Positions 1 through 7,032 of a DNA stretch of 64,000 nt are shown here, in pieces. The stretch lies in contig NZ_JAGQEE010000001.1 of the NCBI RefSeq assembly GCF_018304945.1, positions 496,001 through 560,000 of the forward strand, read 5' to 3'. The stretch is from Collimonas humicola. GTDB lineage: Bacteria > Pseudomonadota > Gammaproteobacteria > Burkholderiales > Burkholderiaceae_D. Made by a program: the position numbers and the translations under genes. Under the pieces are notes generated by a model. That model was not told the origin of the DNA, searched no databases, and saw only the letters and a program-made list of their open reading frames with translations. Position 1 is the first letter of the stretch. Each line of letters starts with the position of its first letter.

Positions 1-2
1 GA

Positions 3-380
3 GCGCGCAATCTGCGGCAGCGCGGCGAACTGCATCGCGGCATGGTGTTGTGGCTAAGGCAGAACTACCACGATGCAAATGTGACGGCGCAAACCGTGGC
101 TGACGTGTTCCGGATGTCGGTGCGCAACGTTCATCATGTTTTCCTGAATGCCGGCGATGACACCAGCTTCCATTCCATGTTGCGCGATATCCGGCTGGAT
201 GCCGCGATTCGCCTGCTGGCGGAAAAAGATGCACAAGCCATGTCTTTGGCTGAGATTGGCTGGCGCTGCGGTTTTGCCGAACAGTCGCATTTTTGCCGGG
301 TGTTTCGCCAGCAGAAAAAAATGTCCCCTGGCGCTTATGCAGAGATGCTCAGGGCAGAGGGACGGGCAGGGATAGCCTAG
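3..380 (+). CDS. AraC-family transcriptional regulator, C-terminal part (5' end outside window)
   Basis: The frame is open from the left edge of the window, so this is the C-terminal part of a longer gene. The visible 125 residues form an AraC/XylS DNA-binding domain with two helix-turn-helix units. The first is around 'TAQTVADVFRMSVRNVHHVF'. The second carries the family signature region 'SLAEIGWRCGFAEQSHFCRVFRQ' followed by 'MSPGAYAEM', the usual end of the domain. The effector-binding part and therefore the inducer are not visible. The family acts as a cytoplasmic transcription regulator. The reading frame and stop at 378-380 are clear; the target genes are unknown, and the next gene downstream is an unrelated transposase-like ORF. 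Confidence 0.85.
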   Translation, partial: ARNLRQRGELHRGMVLWLRQNYHDANVTAQTVADVFRMSVRNVHHVFLNAGDDTSFHSMLRDIRLDAAIRLLAEKDAQAMSLAEIGWRCGFAEQSHFCRVFRQQKKMSPGAYAEMLRAEGRAGIA

Positions 381-448
381 CGCGCACGGGCGGCGTTCTC
401 AGTGACGGCGCCGGGAAATTTTGTTGACAACCACTACGGGTGTGAAAA

Positions 449-913
449 ATGATTCTTAGAGATGATCAATGGGAAAAACTGGAGCCGCTGCTGCTTGGCA
501 GAGAGGGTGATTCAGGCATGCGGGGGCGCGACAACAGGCTGTTCATCGAAGCGGTATTCTGGTATGCCGATGCACGTCAATGGCGTAATCTGCCGCCTGA
601 ATTCGGTAAGTGGAATACGGCGTACATGCGCTTTCGGCGCTGGAATCTGAGCGGCATCTGGCATCGCTTGAAAGTAGAAGTGAAGGACGATCCTGAATTG
701 ACGGCGCAGTTCGAAAAAATTGTCGCCCGAGCCGATGATATCCGGCAGCGGGCAGAGAAAAAAGCGAACAAAAAGAGCGTGCGTAAAGCTCATGGCTGGC
801 CCGCGCCGAAAAGCGGCAGCGAAGGAAAGCCGTATGACGGCAAAATTGAAGCGGGCTCAGACTGGCTGCGGTTGATAATGGGATCCATGCAGCAAGGAAT
901 CAACAGCAAATGA
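449..913 (+). CDS. Orphan DUF4096 (IS5 transposase N-terminal type) protein
   Basis: The first about 70 residues look like the DUF4096 N-terminal domain of IS5-group transposases: the DDQWEKLEPLLLG start, then GRDNRLFIEAVFWYA, then WRNLPPEFGKWNTAYMRFRRW. After that the protein departs from a transposase. No DDE catalytic domain follows in this or another frame; instead there is a lysine-rich, charged tail (about residues 85-154) with a normal stop. No terminal inverted repeats or second transposase ORF were recognised around it. It is therefore either a decayed insertion sequence with only its first part left, or a domesticated DNA-binding domain. The clean frame and distinct tail favour a retained host protein, but that is inference. 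No clear ribosome binding site was seen before the ATG. Confidence 0.6.
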   Translation: MILRDDQWEKLEPLLLGREGDSGMRGRDNRLFIEAVFWYADARQWRNLPPEFGKWNTAYMRFRRWNLSGIWHRLKVEVKDDPELTAQFEKIVARADDIRQRAEKKANKKSVRKAHGWPAPKSGSEGKPYDGKIEAGSDWLRLIMGSMQQGINSK

Positions 914-1180
914 GGAGAGGCACATGCATGGCGGAGTCGAGCTCCGGGTGTTGCCATGCAAGGCAAGCTGGCGCGGCAACTCGCCGATGAAATGCTGGCA
1001 AATCATGATTCGCGCAATGGCCGTTCGTGCTTTTGTTCTTCATAGATTTTCGCAACTGGTAACGAAACGAGAACAAGGCCTCGAAGTCTTGTCTGGCCAG
1101 GGCTGGGATTTTGTGAAGATATTGCTTTCAGGGAAATGAGCGGCAATAATAGGTACTTCTCTTTTGCCGCGGAAAAGCCT

Positions 1181-1774
1181 ATGAGCCTGGATCGCAAGCC
1201 GACTGAGGATGCATCGATACTGCTGTTTGACGACAGGAAGGCCTGGGCGGCATGGTTGAAGAAGAACCACGGCAAGTCACCCGGCGTATGGCTGAGGTTC
1301 GCCAAGAAGAATGCCGAATGCCGCTCCATATCCCATCCGGAAGCGCTGGAACTGGCCCTATGCTACGGCTGGATCGACGGCCAGAAGAAAAGCGACGACA
1401 TACAATACTGGCTGCAGCGATTTACGCCGCGTTCGGCGCGCAGCATCTGGTCCAAGATCAATAGGGACAAGGCGTTGGCGCTGATCGCCTCGGGCCAGAT
1501 GCAGCCGGCGGGACTGCAGGAAGTGGACAGGGCCAAAAGCGATGGCCGCTGGGAGGCCGCCTACGATTCCGCACGCACCTCGGCGATCCCCGATGATCTA
1601 CAGGAGGCGCTCGACGCCAATCCCGCGGCGCGGGATTTTTTTGCCACGCTCGATGCCCAGAACCGCTATGCCGTCCTGTTCCGGGTCCAGACCGCGAAGA
1701 AGGCCGAAACCCGCGCCAAACGGATCGCGGCCTTCACCCAGATGCTGAGCGAGCGCAAGAAGCTGCATCCCTGA
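1181..1774 (+). CDS. YdeI/OmpD-associated (bacteriocin-protection) family protein
   Basis: A cytoplasmic protein of 197 residues that matches the YdeI/OmpD-associated family. The pattern is a start like PTEDASILLFDDRKAWAAWL, a central ALELALCYGWIDGQKKSDD and a C-terminal basic helix with QTAKKAETRAKRI. Members are small proteins linked by name to bacteriocin protection or cationic peptide tolerance, but the biochemical role is not established. I chose the ATG at 1181 because family proteins begin close to the PTED segment and GGAAAAG lies just upstream. An in-frame ATG at 1136 would add 15 unconserved residues and has only a weak AGGG immediately before it. The gene stands alone and converges with the cupredoxin gene downstream. 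Confidence 0.75.
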   Translation: MSLDRKPTEDASILLFDDRKAWAAWLKKNHGKSPGVWLRFAKKNAECRSISHPEALELALCYGWIDGQKKSDDIQYWLQRFTPRSARSIWSKINRDKALALIASGQMQPAGLQEVDRAKSDGRWEAAYDSARTSAIPDDLQEALDANPAARDFFATLDAQNRYAVLFRVQTAKKAETRAKRIAAFTQMLSERKKLHP

Positions 1775-1789
1775 CAGCGCTCCCGCATT

Positions 1790-2155
1790 TCAGGTCACGA
1801 TCACGGAACCGGTCATGCTTTCGTGGCCGGAGCCGCAGAACACATCGCAATGAAAGGCAAATTCACCGCTCTTGTCCGGCGTGAAGCGCAGGCGCGAGGC
1901 GGTGCCGGGGAGAATATCAGTGCGAATGGCGAAATCAGGGAGGTTGAAGCCCATGACGGCGTCCAGCGCGGTGAACTCCAGCGTTACCGGCACATTCTTT
2001 TTCAGGCGGATCACGCTCGGCGTGTAGTCGAATTTCTTGGCGACGATCTTGATGACCCGTTCCGGCGTTTGCGCCAGCGCCAGCCGGGTGACTGCGGCCA
2101 GGCTGCCGGCAGCCACGCTTGCCAGCAGCAGGCGGCGTTTGTAGAGGAGGTCCAT
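1790..2155 (-). CDS. Periplasmic cupredoxin-domain protein with a CuA-like motif
   Basis: A 121-residue protein with an N-terminal export signal (about residues 1-29, basic start then a hydrophobic stretch ending LALAQ) and one cupredoxin domain. Near the end it carries C103-x3-C107-x3-H111-x2-M114, the ligand pattern of the binuclear CuA site of cytochrome oxidase subunit II. In that family a histidine sits in a loop about 35 residues earlier. Here the matching loop (DAVMGFNLP) has Met68 at the expected histidine place, so the site may be an altered CuA or a mononuclear copper site. It lies 2 nt downstream of the phosphoesterase gene and is surely co-transcribed with it. A role in periplasmic copper binding or electron transfer is inferred. 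Confidence 0.75.
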   Translation of the reverse strand: MDLLYKRRLLLASVAAGSLAAVTRLALAQTPERVIKIVAKKFDYTPSVIRLKKNVPVTLEFTALDAVMGFNLPDFAIRTDILPGTASRLRFTPDKSGEFAFHCDVFCGSGHESMTGSVIVT

Positions 2156-2157
2156 GA

Positions 2158-3078
2158 TTAGCCTTTCAATACTGGCAGTTCAGTCAGCTTGTAGTCCGTC
2201 GGCCGTGCGCTTTCTGCCGCCACTTGGCGGTATCCGAGGCCGCGATAGGGGTAAGCGTCGTCCCAGGGCAGCGGCGTGCGCTTGGGTTGGGAACCCGGCG
2301 CCGGCAGCGGGAAAATCAGCGATTTCGCCGCATGATGGGCGATTTGGCCGGTCATGTGGTGATGCTCCTGATGGATATGGCCATAGAACACGGTCACGTT
2401 GGCATGTGCCTGCAGCAGCTCGACGGCCTTGGCGCCGTCGCGCGTGGCCCAGTCCCATTGCGGATAGAGATCGAACAAAGGGCGGTGCGTGAAGACCACG
2501 ATGCGGGCTTGCGGCGGCAGCTGCTGCAGTTCCCCGGCCAGCCACGCCAGCTGCGTCTCGCCGATGGCGCCGGTGGGGTCGGAGACATTGTCGATGACGA
2601 TGAAGTTGACGCCTTTATGGGCAAAGCTGTAGTGGGTCTTGCCGAAAAATTCTTGATAGGCTTCACCGTGATCCAGCGAGGCATCGTGCTCGCCAGGCAT
2701 GAAGTGAACATTCTTTACCTTGAGTCCCGCGGCAATCTCTTTGAATTCGCGCAGGCGCTTGCGGCGTTCCTGCGGATCGTCGGTGGTATGCGTGAGGTCG
2801 CCGGTGAAGACGATGAAGTCCGGGATCTGCTCCAGGCTGTTGACTGCCGTCACTGCCTTTTGCAATGTGCCGCGGGCATCCGGATTGGGCGCTCCCTCAA
2901 AGCCCCAGTGGGTATCGGACAGCTGGATGAAAAAGAAGTCTTCGTTCGCGCCCCCTGGCAGGGCGGCGGCGCTGGACCAGCCGCTCAGGCCGGAGACATA
3001 GATGGCGCCGCCTAATCCCGCCAGCCGGAGAAAGCTGCGGCGGTTGATGGGGTGGGCACCGGGATGGGCTTGTTTCAT
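2158..3078 (-). CDS. Tat-exported calcineurin-like metallophosphoesterase
   Basis: A 306-residue protein with a twin-arginine signal (NRRSFLRLAGLGG, residues 12-24), so export of the folded, metal-loaded protein to the periplasm is expected. The metallophosphoesterase motifs are present in order: SDTHWG (D55, H57), TGDLTH (D94), PGEHD (H131), FTHRP (H198) and YGHIHQ (H234, H236). The third motif is GEHD instead of the usual GNHD, replacing a metal-ligand asparagine by glutamate. The substrate is unknown; the superfamily cleaves phosphomono- or diesters with two metal ions. GGAGGG lies 6 nt before the ATG. It is followed 2 nt later by the cupredoxin gene and faces an ECF sigma operon across a 153-nt spacer containing mirrored promoter-like boxes. 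Confidence 0.85.
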   Translation of the reverse strand: MKQAHPGAHPINRRSFLRLAGLGGAIYVSGLSGWSSAAALPGGANEDFFFIQLSDTHWGFEGAPNPDARGTLQKAVTAVNSLEQIPDFIVFTGDLTHTTDDPQERRKRLREFKEIAAGLKVKNVHFMPGEHDASLDHGEAYQEFFGKTHYSFAHKGVNFIVIDNVSDPTGAIGETQLAWLAGELQQLPPQARIVVFTHRPLFDLYPQWDWATRDGAKAVELLQAHANVTVFYGHIHQEHHHMTGQIAHHAAKSLIFPLPAPGSQPKRTPLPWDDAYPYRGLGYRQVAAESARPTDYKLTELPVLKG

Positions 3079-3120
3079 GATCCCTCCGTGATTGTCGCGA
3101 TCACTTGATCGACAAAATCC

Positions 3121-3148
3121 TATACCGGTGTACCCTGTTATTTATTCC
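3121..3148 (-). promoter_or_regulatory. Candidate ECF-type promoter of the phosphoesterase-cupredoxin operon
   Basis: Read on the minus strand the sequence is CGGGAATA (the GGAATA part is 3143-3148), 16 nt, then GGTATA (3121-3126). The box and spacer length match the plus-strand element at 3176-3203. The predicted start would lie about 35-40 nt before the ATG at 3078. The layout resembles ECF sigma promoters (GGAA-type -35, short -10), but which sigma factor uses it is inference from the neighbouring sigma gene. Confidence 0.55.
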
Positions 3149-3175
3149 CGTTTTTTTGTTTTAATCGTCTTTTCG

Positions 3176-3203
3176 GGAATATATTCTGCATATCGGCGGT
3201 CTA
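3176..3203 (+). promoter_or_regulatory. Candidate ECF-type autoregulatory promoter of the sigma operon
   Basis: CGGGAATA (GGAATA at 3176-3181), a 16-nt spacer, then GGTCTA (3198-3203). It differs from the minus-strand element at 3121-3148 by one base in the -10 box and has exactly the same spacing. The sigma gene starts 28 nt after the -10 box. ECF sigma genes often control their own operon, which fits, but no transcript data are available. Confidence 0.55.
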
Positions 3204-3231
3204 GTGTTGCATGAACCATGGAAACGCGTGA

Positions 3232-3786
3232 ATGAGCGATTCGATAAAAAAGAAACGATTCCAAGCTGTCGTGCTGCCGCACCTGAACTCGGCGTTCAAC
3301 CTGGCGTGCTGGCTGACGCGCAACCACCAAGATGCGGAGGATGTAGTGCAAGAGGCTTATTTGCGGGCCTACAGGTTTTTCGACGGCTTTCACGGCGATG
3401 ACGGCCGCGCCTGGCTGCTGACGATCGTGCGCAATACCTTTTACAACTGGCATCAGGAGCGCCAGAAACTACGCCAGGAGACCTCGTTCGACGAGGAACT
3501 GCATCACGCCGAGGCCGGCGATTGCATCGGCCAGATGGCGGCCGACAACAATCCGGAGGCGCTGCTGATGAGCAAGGACAGCGAACGGCAGCTGCAACAG
3601 GCGCTGCAAGCCTTGCCGCTGGAATTCCGAGAGGTGATGGTGATGCGCGAACTGGAAGAGCTGTCTTACAAGCAAATCGCCGGCATTGTCGGCATACCGA
3701 TCGGCACCGTCATGTCGCGTCTCGGACGCGGCCGTAAGTTGCTGGCGGGGATTCTGGCGCCGGATGCGGCACCGCAGGAGCGATGA
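3232..3786 (+). CDS. ECF-family RNA polymerase sigma factor
   Basis: A 184-residue sigma-70 family protein of the extracytoplasmic function type. Region 2 spans about residues 10-80 and includes LACWLTRNHQDAEDVVQEAYLRAYRFFDGF and AWLLTIVRNTFYN. Region 4 spans about 115-170 with LPLEFREVMVMRELEELSYKQIAGIVGIPIGTVMSRLGRGRK, the DNA-binding helix-turn-helix for the -35 box. Region 3 is absent, as is usual for this class. It binds core RNA polymerase in the cytoplasm. The downstream anti-sigma gene overlaps by 4 nt (ATGA), a translational coupling typical of sigma/anti-sigma pairs. A GGAAA stretch precedes the ATG. The likely targets are its own operon and the divergent phosphoesterase-cupredoxin operon. 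Confidence 0.92.
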   Translation: MSDSIKKKRFQAVVLPHLNSAFNLACWLTRNHQDAEDVVQEAYLRAYRFFDGFHGDDGRAWLLTIVRNTFYNWHQERQKLRQETSFDEELHHAEAGDCIGQMAADNNPEALLMSKDSERQLQQALQALPLEFREVMVMRELEELSYKQIAGIVGIPIGTVMSRLGRGRKLLAGILAPDAAPQER

Positions 3787-4550
3787 TGGACCATCAGGAA
3801 GTGCTGGAGCTGTTGCCCGCCTATGCCGACCAGGAACTCGGCATCGTCGAGACGCTTGAGATCCAGCGTCATCTGGAAGGCTGCGCCGATTGCCAGCGCG
3901 AGTACGCAGCGCAGCGCATCGTCAGTGCGCGCTTCAAGAAGGGCGCCGCTTATTTCGAAGCGCCGGCGTATCTGACGCAACGCATCATCGATGCTTTGCC
4001 GCAGGACGCCGCCAGCGCCAGTTTCTGGCATTTCAACTGGGGCATCAGCTGGCGCCATGCCGGCGCGGCGCTGGCGACGATGCTGGCGCTGGCCTGGAGC
4101 GTCGGCCTCTATCTCAACCTGCCGTCGGACCAGGACAAGCTCACCGATGAAGTGGTCGCCAGCCATGTGCGCTCGCTGCAGGTCGATCATCTGTCGGACG
4201 TGGTTTCAACCGACCAGCACACGGTCAAGCCCTGGTTTAACGGCAAGCTGAATTTTTCGCCGCCGGTGGTCGACCTGGCGTCGCAGGGCTTTCCACTGAT
4301 CGGCGGACGCCTTGACTATCTCGGCGGCCGGCCTGTCGCGGCGCTGATCTACCGGCATGCACAGCATCCGATCAATCTGTACATCTGGCCCACGACGGAC
4401 AGGGACGTTGCGCCGCAGTTGCAAAACCGGCAAGGCTACCACATGGTGCGCTGGACCTGGGACGGCATGAATTACTGGACGGTGTCGGACCTGGCGGGCA
4501 AAGACCTGGAGCAGTTCGCAGGCATGGTGCGCTCCATGGTGAGGCAATAA
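3783..4550 (+). CDS. Membrane anti-sigma factor with zinc-binding N-terminal domain
   Basis: A 255-residue protein overlapping the sigma gene by 4 nt. The N-terminus has the zinc anti-sigma motif H30-x3-C34-x2-C37 in a helical cytoplasmic domain expected to hold the sigma factor. A single transmembrane segment lies at about residues 91-113 (HAGAALATMLALAWSVGLYLNLP). The remaining about 140 residues would be periplasmic and include SHVRSLQVDHLSDVVSTDQHTVKPWF and a later NLYIWP segment, a layout I have seen in Burkholderiales anti-sigma factors. The periplasmic part is the likely sensor; the signal is unknown, although copper or oxidant stress is a fair guess given the cupredoxin nearby. Confidence 0.88.
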   Translation: MMDHQEVLELLPAYADQELGIVETLEIQRHLEGCADCQREYAAQRIVSARFKKGAAYFEAPAYLTQRIIDALPQDAASASFWHFNWGISWRHAGAALATMLALAWSVGLYLNLPSDQDKLTDEVVASHVRSLQVDHLSDVVSTDQHTVKPWFNGKLNFSPPVVDLASQGFPLIGGRLDYLGGRPVAALIYRHAQHPINLYIWPTTDRDVAPQLQNRQGYHMVRWTWDGMNYWTVSDLAGKDLEQFAGMVRSMVRQ

Positions 4551-4669
4551 AAGGGCGAGGGGAAGTTTATTTCCTTTTGGAACAAATGTTCATCTTGCAA
4601 CAATGTACAATACCGGCGCTGTCTTCTCGGCAAGATGTTCTCTTTTCTCTCACCCTTCAGGAAATATTG

Positions 4670-5230
4670 ATGAAAAAATTGTTGTTGATCGGCCTGTTAA
4701 GCTACGGCACAGCGGCTTTTGCCGGCTCCACCTTGCTGGAAGTGCCCGTCACCTATCACCCCGAGGCCGGCGTGGTGGAAAAAGTCAAGCAAGAGTGCCA
4801 GATTGAAAACATGTTGCAGCACCGGGTCGGTCCGGTGCTGGCCAAGCTGAACAAGGGCGGCGATGGCACCATTGCCGCTGGCGCCGATAGCGCTGGCGCT
4901 ACCCTGCTGCGCTTGCAGATCACCCATGTGCTGGGTGTCGGCGGCGGCGCTTTCAGCGGGCCGAAAGCCATCACCGTTAACGCCGACCTGCTGGATCCTA
5001 GCGGCAAGGTGCTGCGCCATACCAAGATCAACCGCTGGTCGATGGGCGGCATGTTCGGCGCCTTCAAAGGCACTTGCACCATTCTTGACCGCAGCGCAGT
5101 CGCCATCGGCAAGGACTTGAGCCGCTGGGTGCACGACCCCTCCTATGAGATAGTGGACGAAGCGGCGCCGAAAGAGGCGGAAGCCGCGCCAGTAGCCGCG
5201 CCCGAAGTGACGCCGGAAAAAATGCAGTAA
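4670..5230 (+). CDS. Secreted protein of unknown function, DUF4410-like
   Basis: A 186-residue protein with a clear Sec signal peptide (MKKLLLIGLLSYGTAAFAG, cleavage near residue 19). The mature part has ECQIENMLQHRVGPVLAKL, a central strand-rich segment (LLRLQITHVLGVGGGAFSGPKAITVNADLLDPSGKVL), then CTILDRSAVAIGKDLSRWV and a low-complexity Ala/Pro/Glu tail. This order resembles periplasmic DUF4410-like proteins, but the match is loose. The ATG at 4670 is chosen because it begins the signal peptide and follows AGGAAATATTG; an upstream in-frame ATG at 4577 would bury the signal. It is followed by a terminator, so it is probably monocistronic. No function is assigned. Confidence 0.7.
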   Translation: MKKLLLIGLLSYGTAAFAGSTLLEVPVTYHPEAGVVEKVKQECQIENMLQHRVGPVLAKLNKGGDGTIAAGADSAGATLLRLQITHVLGVGGGAFSGPKAITVNADLLDPSGKVLRHTKINRWSMGGMFGAFKGTCTILDRSAVAIGKDLSRWVHDPSYEIVDEAAPKEAEAAPVAAPEVTPEKMQ

Positions 5231-5273
5231 CCGGTTACCGGTGCTGCTGCAGCGCAGCAAGTGGTAAAGAATT

Positions 5274-5302
5274 AGCCCTGATCACGTCGGGGCTTTTTCT
5301 TT
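5274..5302 (+). terminator. Intrinsic terminator after the secreted protein gene
   Basis: A short hairpin AGCCC (5274-5278) / GGGCT (5290-5294) with an 11-nt loop is followed directly by a T-rich run (TTTTCTTTT). The stem is short, so efficiency is uncertain. Confidence 0.55.
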
Positions 5303-5350
5303 TGCCGCACATTATTTTTTGGAGGGCGGGGCGTTCATTAGCATTTTTTG

Positions 5351-5688
5351 ATGGGGATCTACAATTCCATAACATTTGACTGTTTGACAGATGCCGTTTC
5401 GTCGACGACAGTGAATGAGTCTGGAGCGGTAGCAGCGCGCGGAACCTTGTCTGCCAGTCCTGAAGACGTCGCCGCGCGAATAGGAATTGCTGCCACTATT
5501 GACAGTTCATCAGGGAACTTCAAAAGCGTAATATCAATCTGATCCAAGCAGGCCGCCGGTACCGGCGGTACTGACTTTGGCGTTCCTGCCGCAGTGTGGC
5601 GCGGCAAGACAAGTGTCGTTACCTTTTCTTGCAATAAGTGGAAAAAGGATACTTTCGGCGATGCTAGGATGGCACTTCCTTTCAAATA
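5351..5688 (+). pseudogene. Possible broken small ORF with an in-frame TGA
   Basis: From the ATG at 5351 the frame runs about 63 codons to a TGA at 5540-5542 and then stays open for another 48 codons to a TAA at 5686-5688, just before the ribosome binding site of the next gene. The part after the stop (GTGGTDFGVPAAVWRGKTSVVTFSCNKWKKDTFGDAR) looks protein-like. There is no good ribosome binding site before 5351. It may be a decayed gene or chance open frame; a competing 108-codon ORF lies on the other strand over the same bases. I do not recognise a family. Confidence 0.25.
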
Positions 5689-5706
5689 AAATCCAAGGAG
5701 ATTGCA

Positions 5707-5892
5707 ATGGTTAGACTGAATGAGGCGACCGTTATTTTTAAAGGATTGGCTTACGAATTCGACAGTACCGCCGAAGCGGCGGAATTCAAGAAAGTCCTGG
5801 AGTCCGGCGGCGACCCGAAGCGCTATGCGGATATCTTCAAGTGCATCGACATCTATGCGACGCCCGCCAAGCGCGAGGTGGAAGAAGCTTGA
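5707..5892 (+). CDS. Small hypothetical protein (61 aa)
   Basis: A 61-residue soluble acidic protein with an excellent ribosome binding site (AAGGAG, 7 nt before the ATG). The sequence contains VIFKGLAYEFDSTAEAAEFKKVLESGGDPKRYADIF, which looks like a compact alpha/beta fold with an amphipathic helix. No family was recognised. It lies 75 nt before another small ORF on the same strand, and the two may be co-transcribed. The strong translation signal and non-repetitive composition are the main grounds for calling it real. Confidence 0.55.
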   Translation: MVRLNEATVIFKGLAYEFDSTAEAAEFKKVLESGGDPKRYADIFKCIDIYATPAKREVEEA

Positions 5893-5967
5893 GGCGCTGA
5901 GGCCGAGGATGGTGTTGTGGAGTAGCAGGCATCAAACGCGTTTGAAATTTTTCTTGATCAAGGCTTT

Positions 5968-6192
5968 ATGTTATTTGCAGTACAGCGTGAATACGGTAAT
6001 TTCAGGTACTCGCTGAAAATCAATGCTCTTGCCAACGGCTGCTTCGAAGCAGTGATTCTGATGGTAGCGATATCAGGTCCGGACAGGGAAATCGAAGTGG
6101 TCTTCAAGCCCCCCATCGCGGCGGCCAGCGAGACCGAAGCACAATATCTCGGCAGTGAATGGGCAAAGATCTGGATTGACTCGCAATCCTAG
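5968..6192 (+). CDS. Small hypothetical protein (74 aa)
   Basis: A 74-residue protein: MLFAVQREYGNFRYSLKI at the start, a hydrophobic core (CFEAVILMVAISGPDREIEVVF) and a helical C-terminus ending ETEAQYLGSEWAKIWIDSQ. The alternation suggests a small alpha/beta domain rather than a membrane protein. I recognise no family. A weak AAGG-type site precedes the ATG. It follows the 61-residue ORF in the same direction. It could be a host-specific orphan gene; confidence rests on protein-like composition only. Confidence 0.45.
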   Translation: MLFAVQREYGNFRYSLKINALANGCFEAVILMVAISGPDREIEVVFKPPIAAASETEAQYLGSEWAKIWIDSQS

Positions 6193-6362
6193 CCCCTCCG
6201 GCGGCATGCGCCGGCCGGGGGCACATACATCCCAGCAAGTTGGTCTACATCGCGCAGGTATGCATCATGCGCTGACGCGGTTTCATGCTACGATTTCCAC
6301 CGCCGCAACGCGGCCTGCCGGACGCGTCCGGCGGTCCTATCGCACCCTCATCAGGAGAAACC

Positions 6363-6977
6363 ATGCAGCTCATCGGTATGCTTGATTCACCGTACGTCCG
6401 CCGTGTCTCGATTTCCCTGCAATTGCTTGGCATCCCCTTCGAGCATCAATCGATTTCGGTATTCAGCACTTTTGAACAGTTCCGCCAGATCAATCCGGTA
6501 GTCAAGGCGCCTTCACTGGTGTGCGACGATGGCGGAGTGCTGATGGATTCCACGCTGATCCTGGAATACGCCGAAGCACTGGCGGCGCCGGGAAAAAGCC
6601 TGATGCCGGCAGAGATCGGCGAACGCCTGCATGCCTTGCGGCTTATCGGCCTTGGCCTGGCGGCATGCGAGAAGAGCGTGCAGATCGTCTACGAGCGCAA
6701 CTTGCGGCCGCCGGAAAAGCAACATGAGCCGTGGGTGGCGCGGGTCCAGGGCCAGCTGTTCGCGGCTTACCAGGCGCTGGAGCTTGAATTGCGCAACAAG
6801 CCGCTGGAAGTGACGAGCCGGACCATGAACCAGGCTGGGCTGACGACCGCGGTTGCCTGGAATTTCACGCAGATGATGCTGCCGGAAATCGTCATCGCCT
6901 CGGATTATCCGGCGCTGCAAGCGTTTTCGGAAAAAGCGGAGCATCTGGCTGAGTTCATCGCCGCGCCGCCGCTATAG
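6363..6977 (+). CDS. Glutathione S-transferase family protein
   Basis: A 204-residue cytoplasmic protein with the two-domain GST layout. The N-terminal thioredoxin-like domain (about 1-78) has GMLDSPYVRRVSISLQLLGIPFEH, the loop that carries the catalytic Ser, and the glutathione-binding region NPVVKAPSLVCDDGGVLMDSTLILEY with the cis-proline (V-x-A-P) and Asp-Ser pair. The all-helical C-terminal domain fills the rest and has the conserved Thr-Ala-Val region (TTAVAWNFTQ). It conjugates or reduces substrates with glutathione; the substrate is not deducible. The start is the ATG at 6363 with AGGAG 6 nt upstream. It appears to be a single-gene unit. Confidence 0.88.
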   Translation: MQLIGMLDSPYVRRVSISLQLLGIPFEHQSISVFSTFEQFRQINPVVKAPSLVCDDGGVLMDSTLILEYAEALAAPGKSLMPAEIGERLHALRLIGLGLAACEKSVQIVYERNLRPPEKQHEPWVARVQGQLFAAYQALELELRNKPLEVTSRTMNQAGLTTAVAWNFTQMMLPEIVIASDYPALQAFSEKAEHLAEFIAAPPL

Positions 6978-7032
6978 CTGCCGATTGCCATCCGTGCAGG
7001 CAGCCGTTTTCAGATGAGGAAACGGCTGTGCC

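Noticed and set aside
924-1139. 71-codon plus-strand frame after the DUF4096 gene
   Set aside because: No ribosome binding site, no transposase C-terminal motif, protein-unlike composition. I tested the idea that it was the missing DDE half and found no support.
5540-5542. Selenocysteine codon at the in-frame TGA
   Set aside because: No downstream SECIS-like hairpin was recognised and the frame itself is doubtful.
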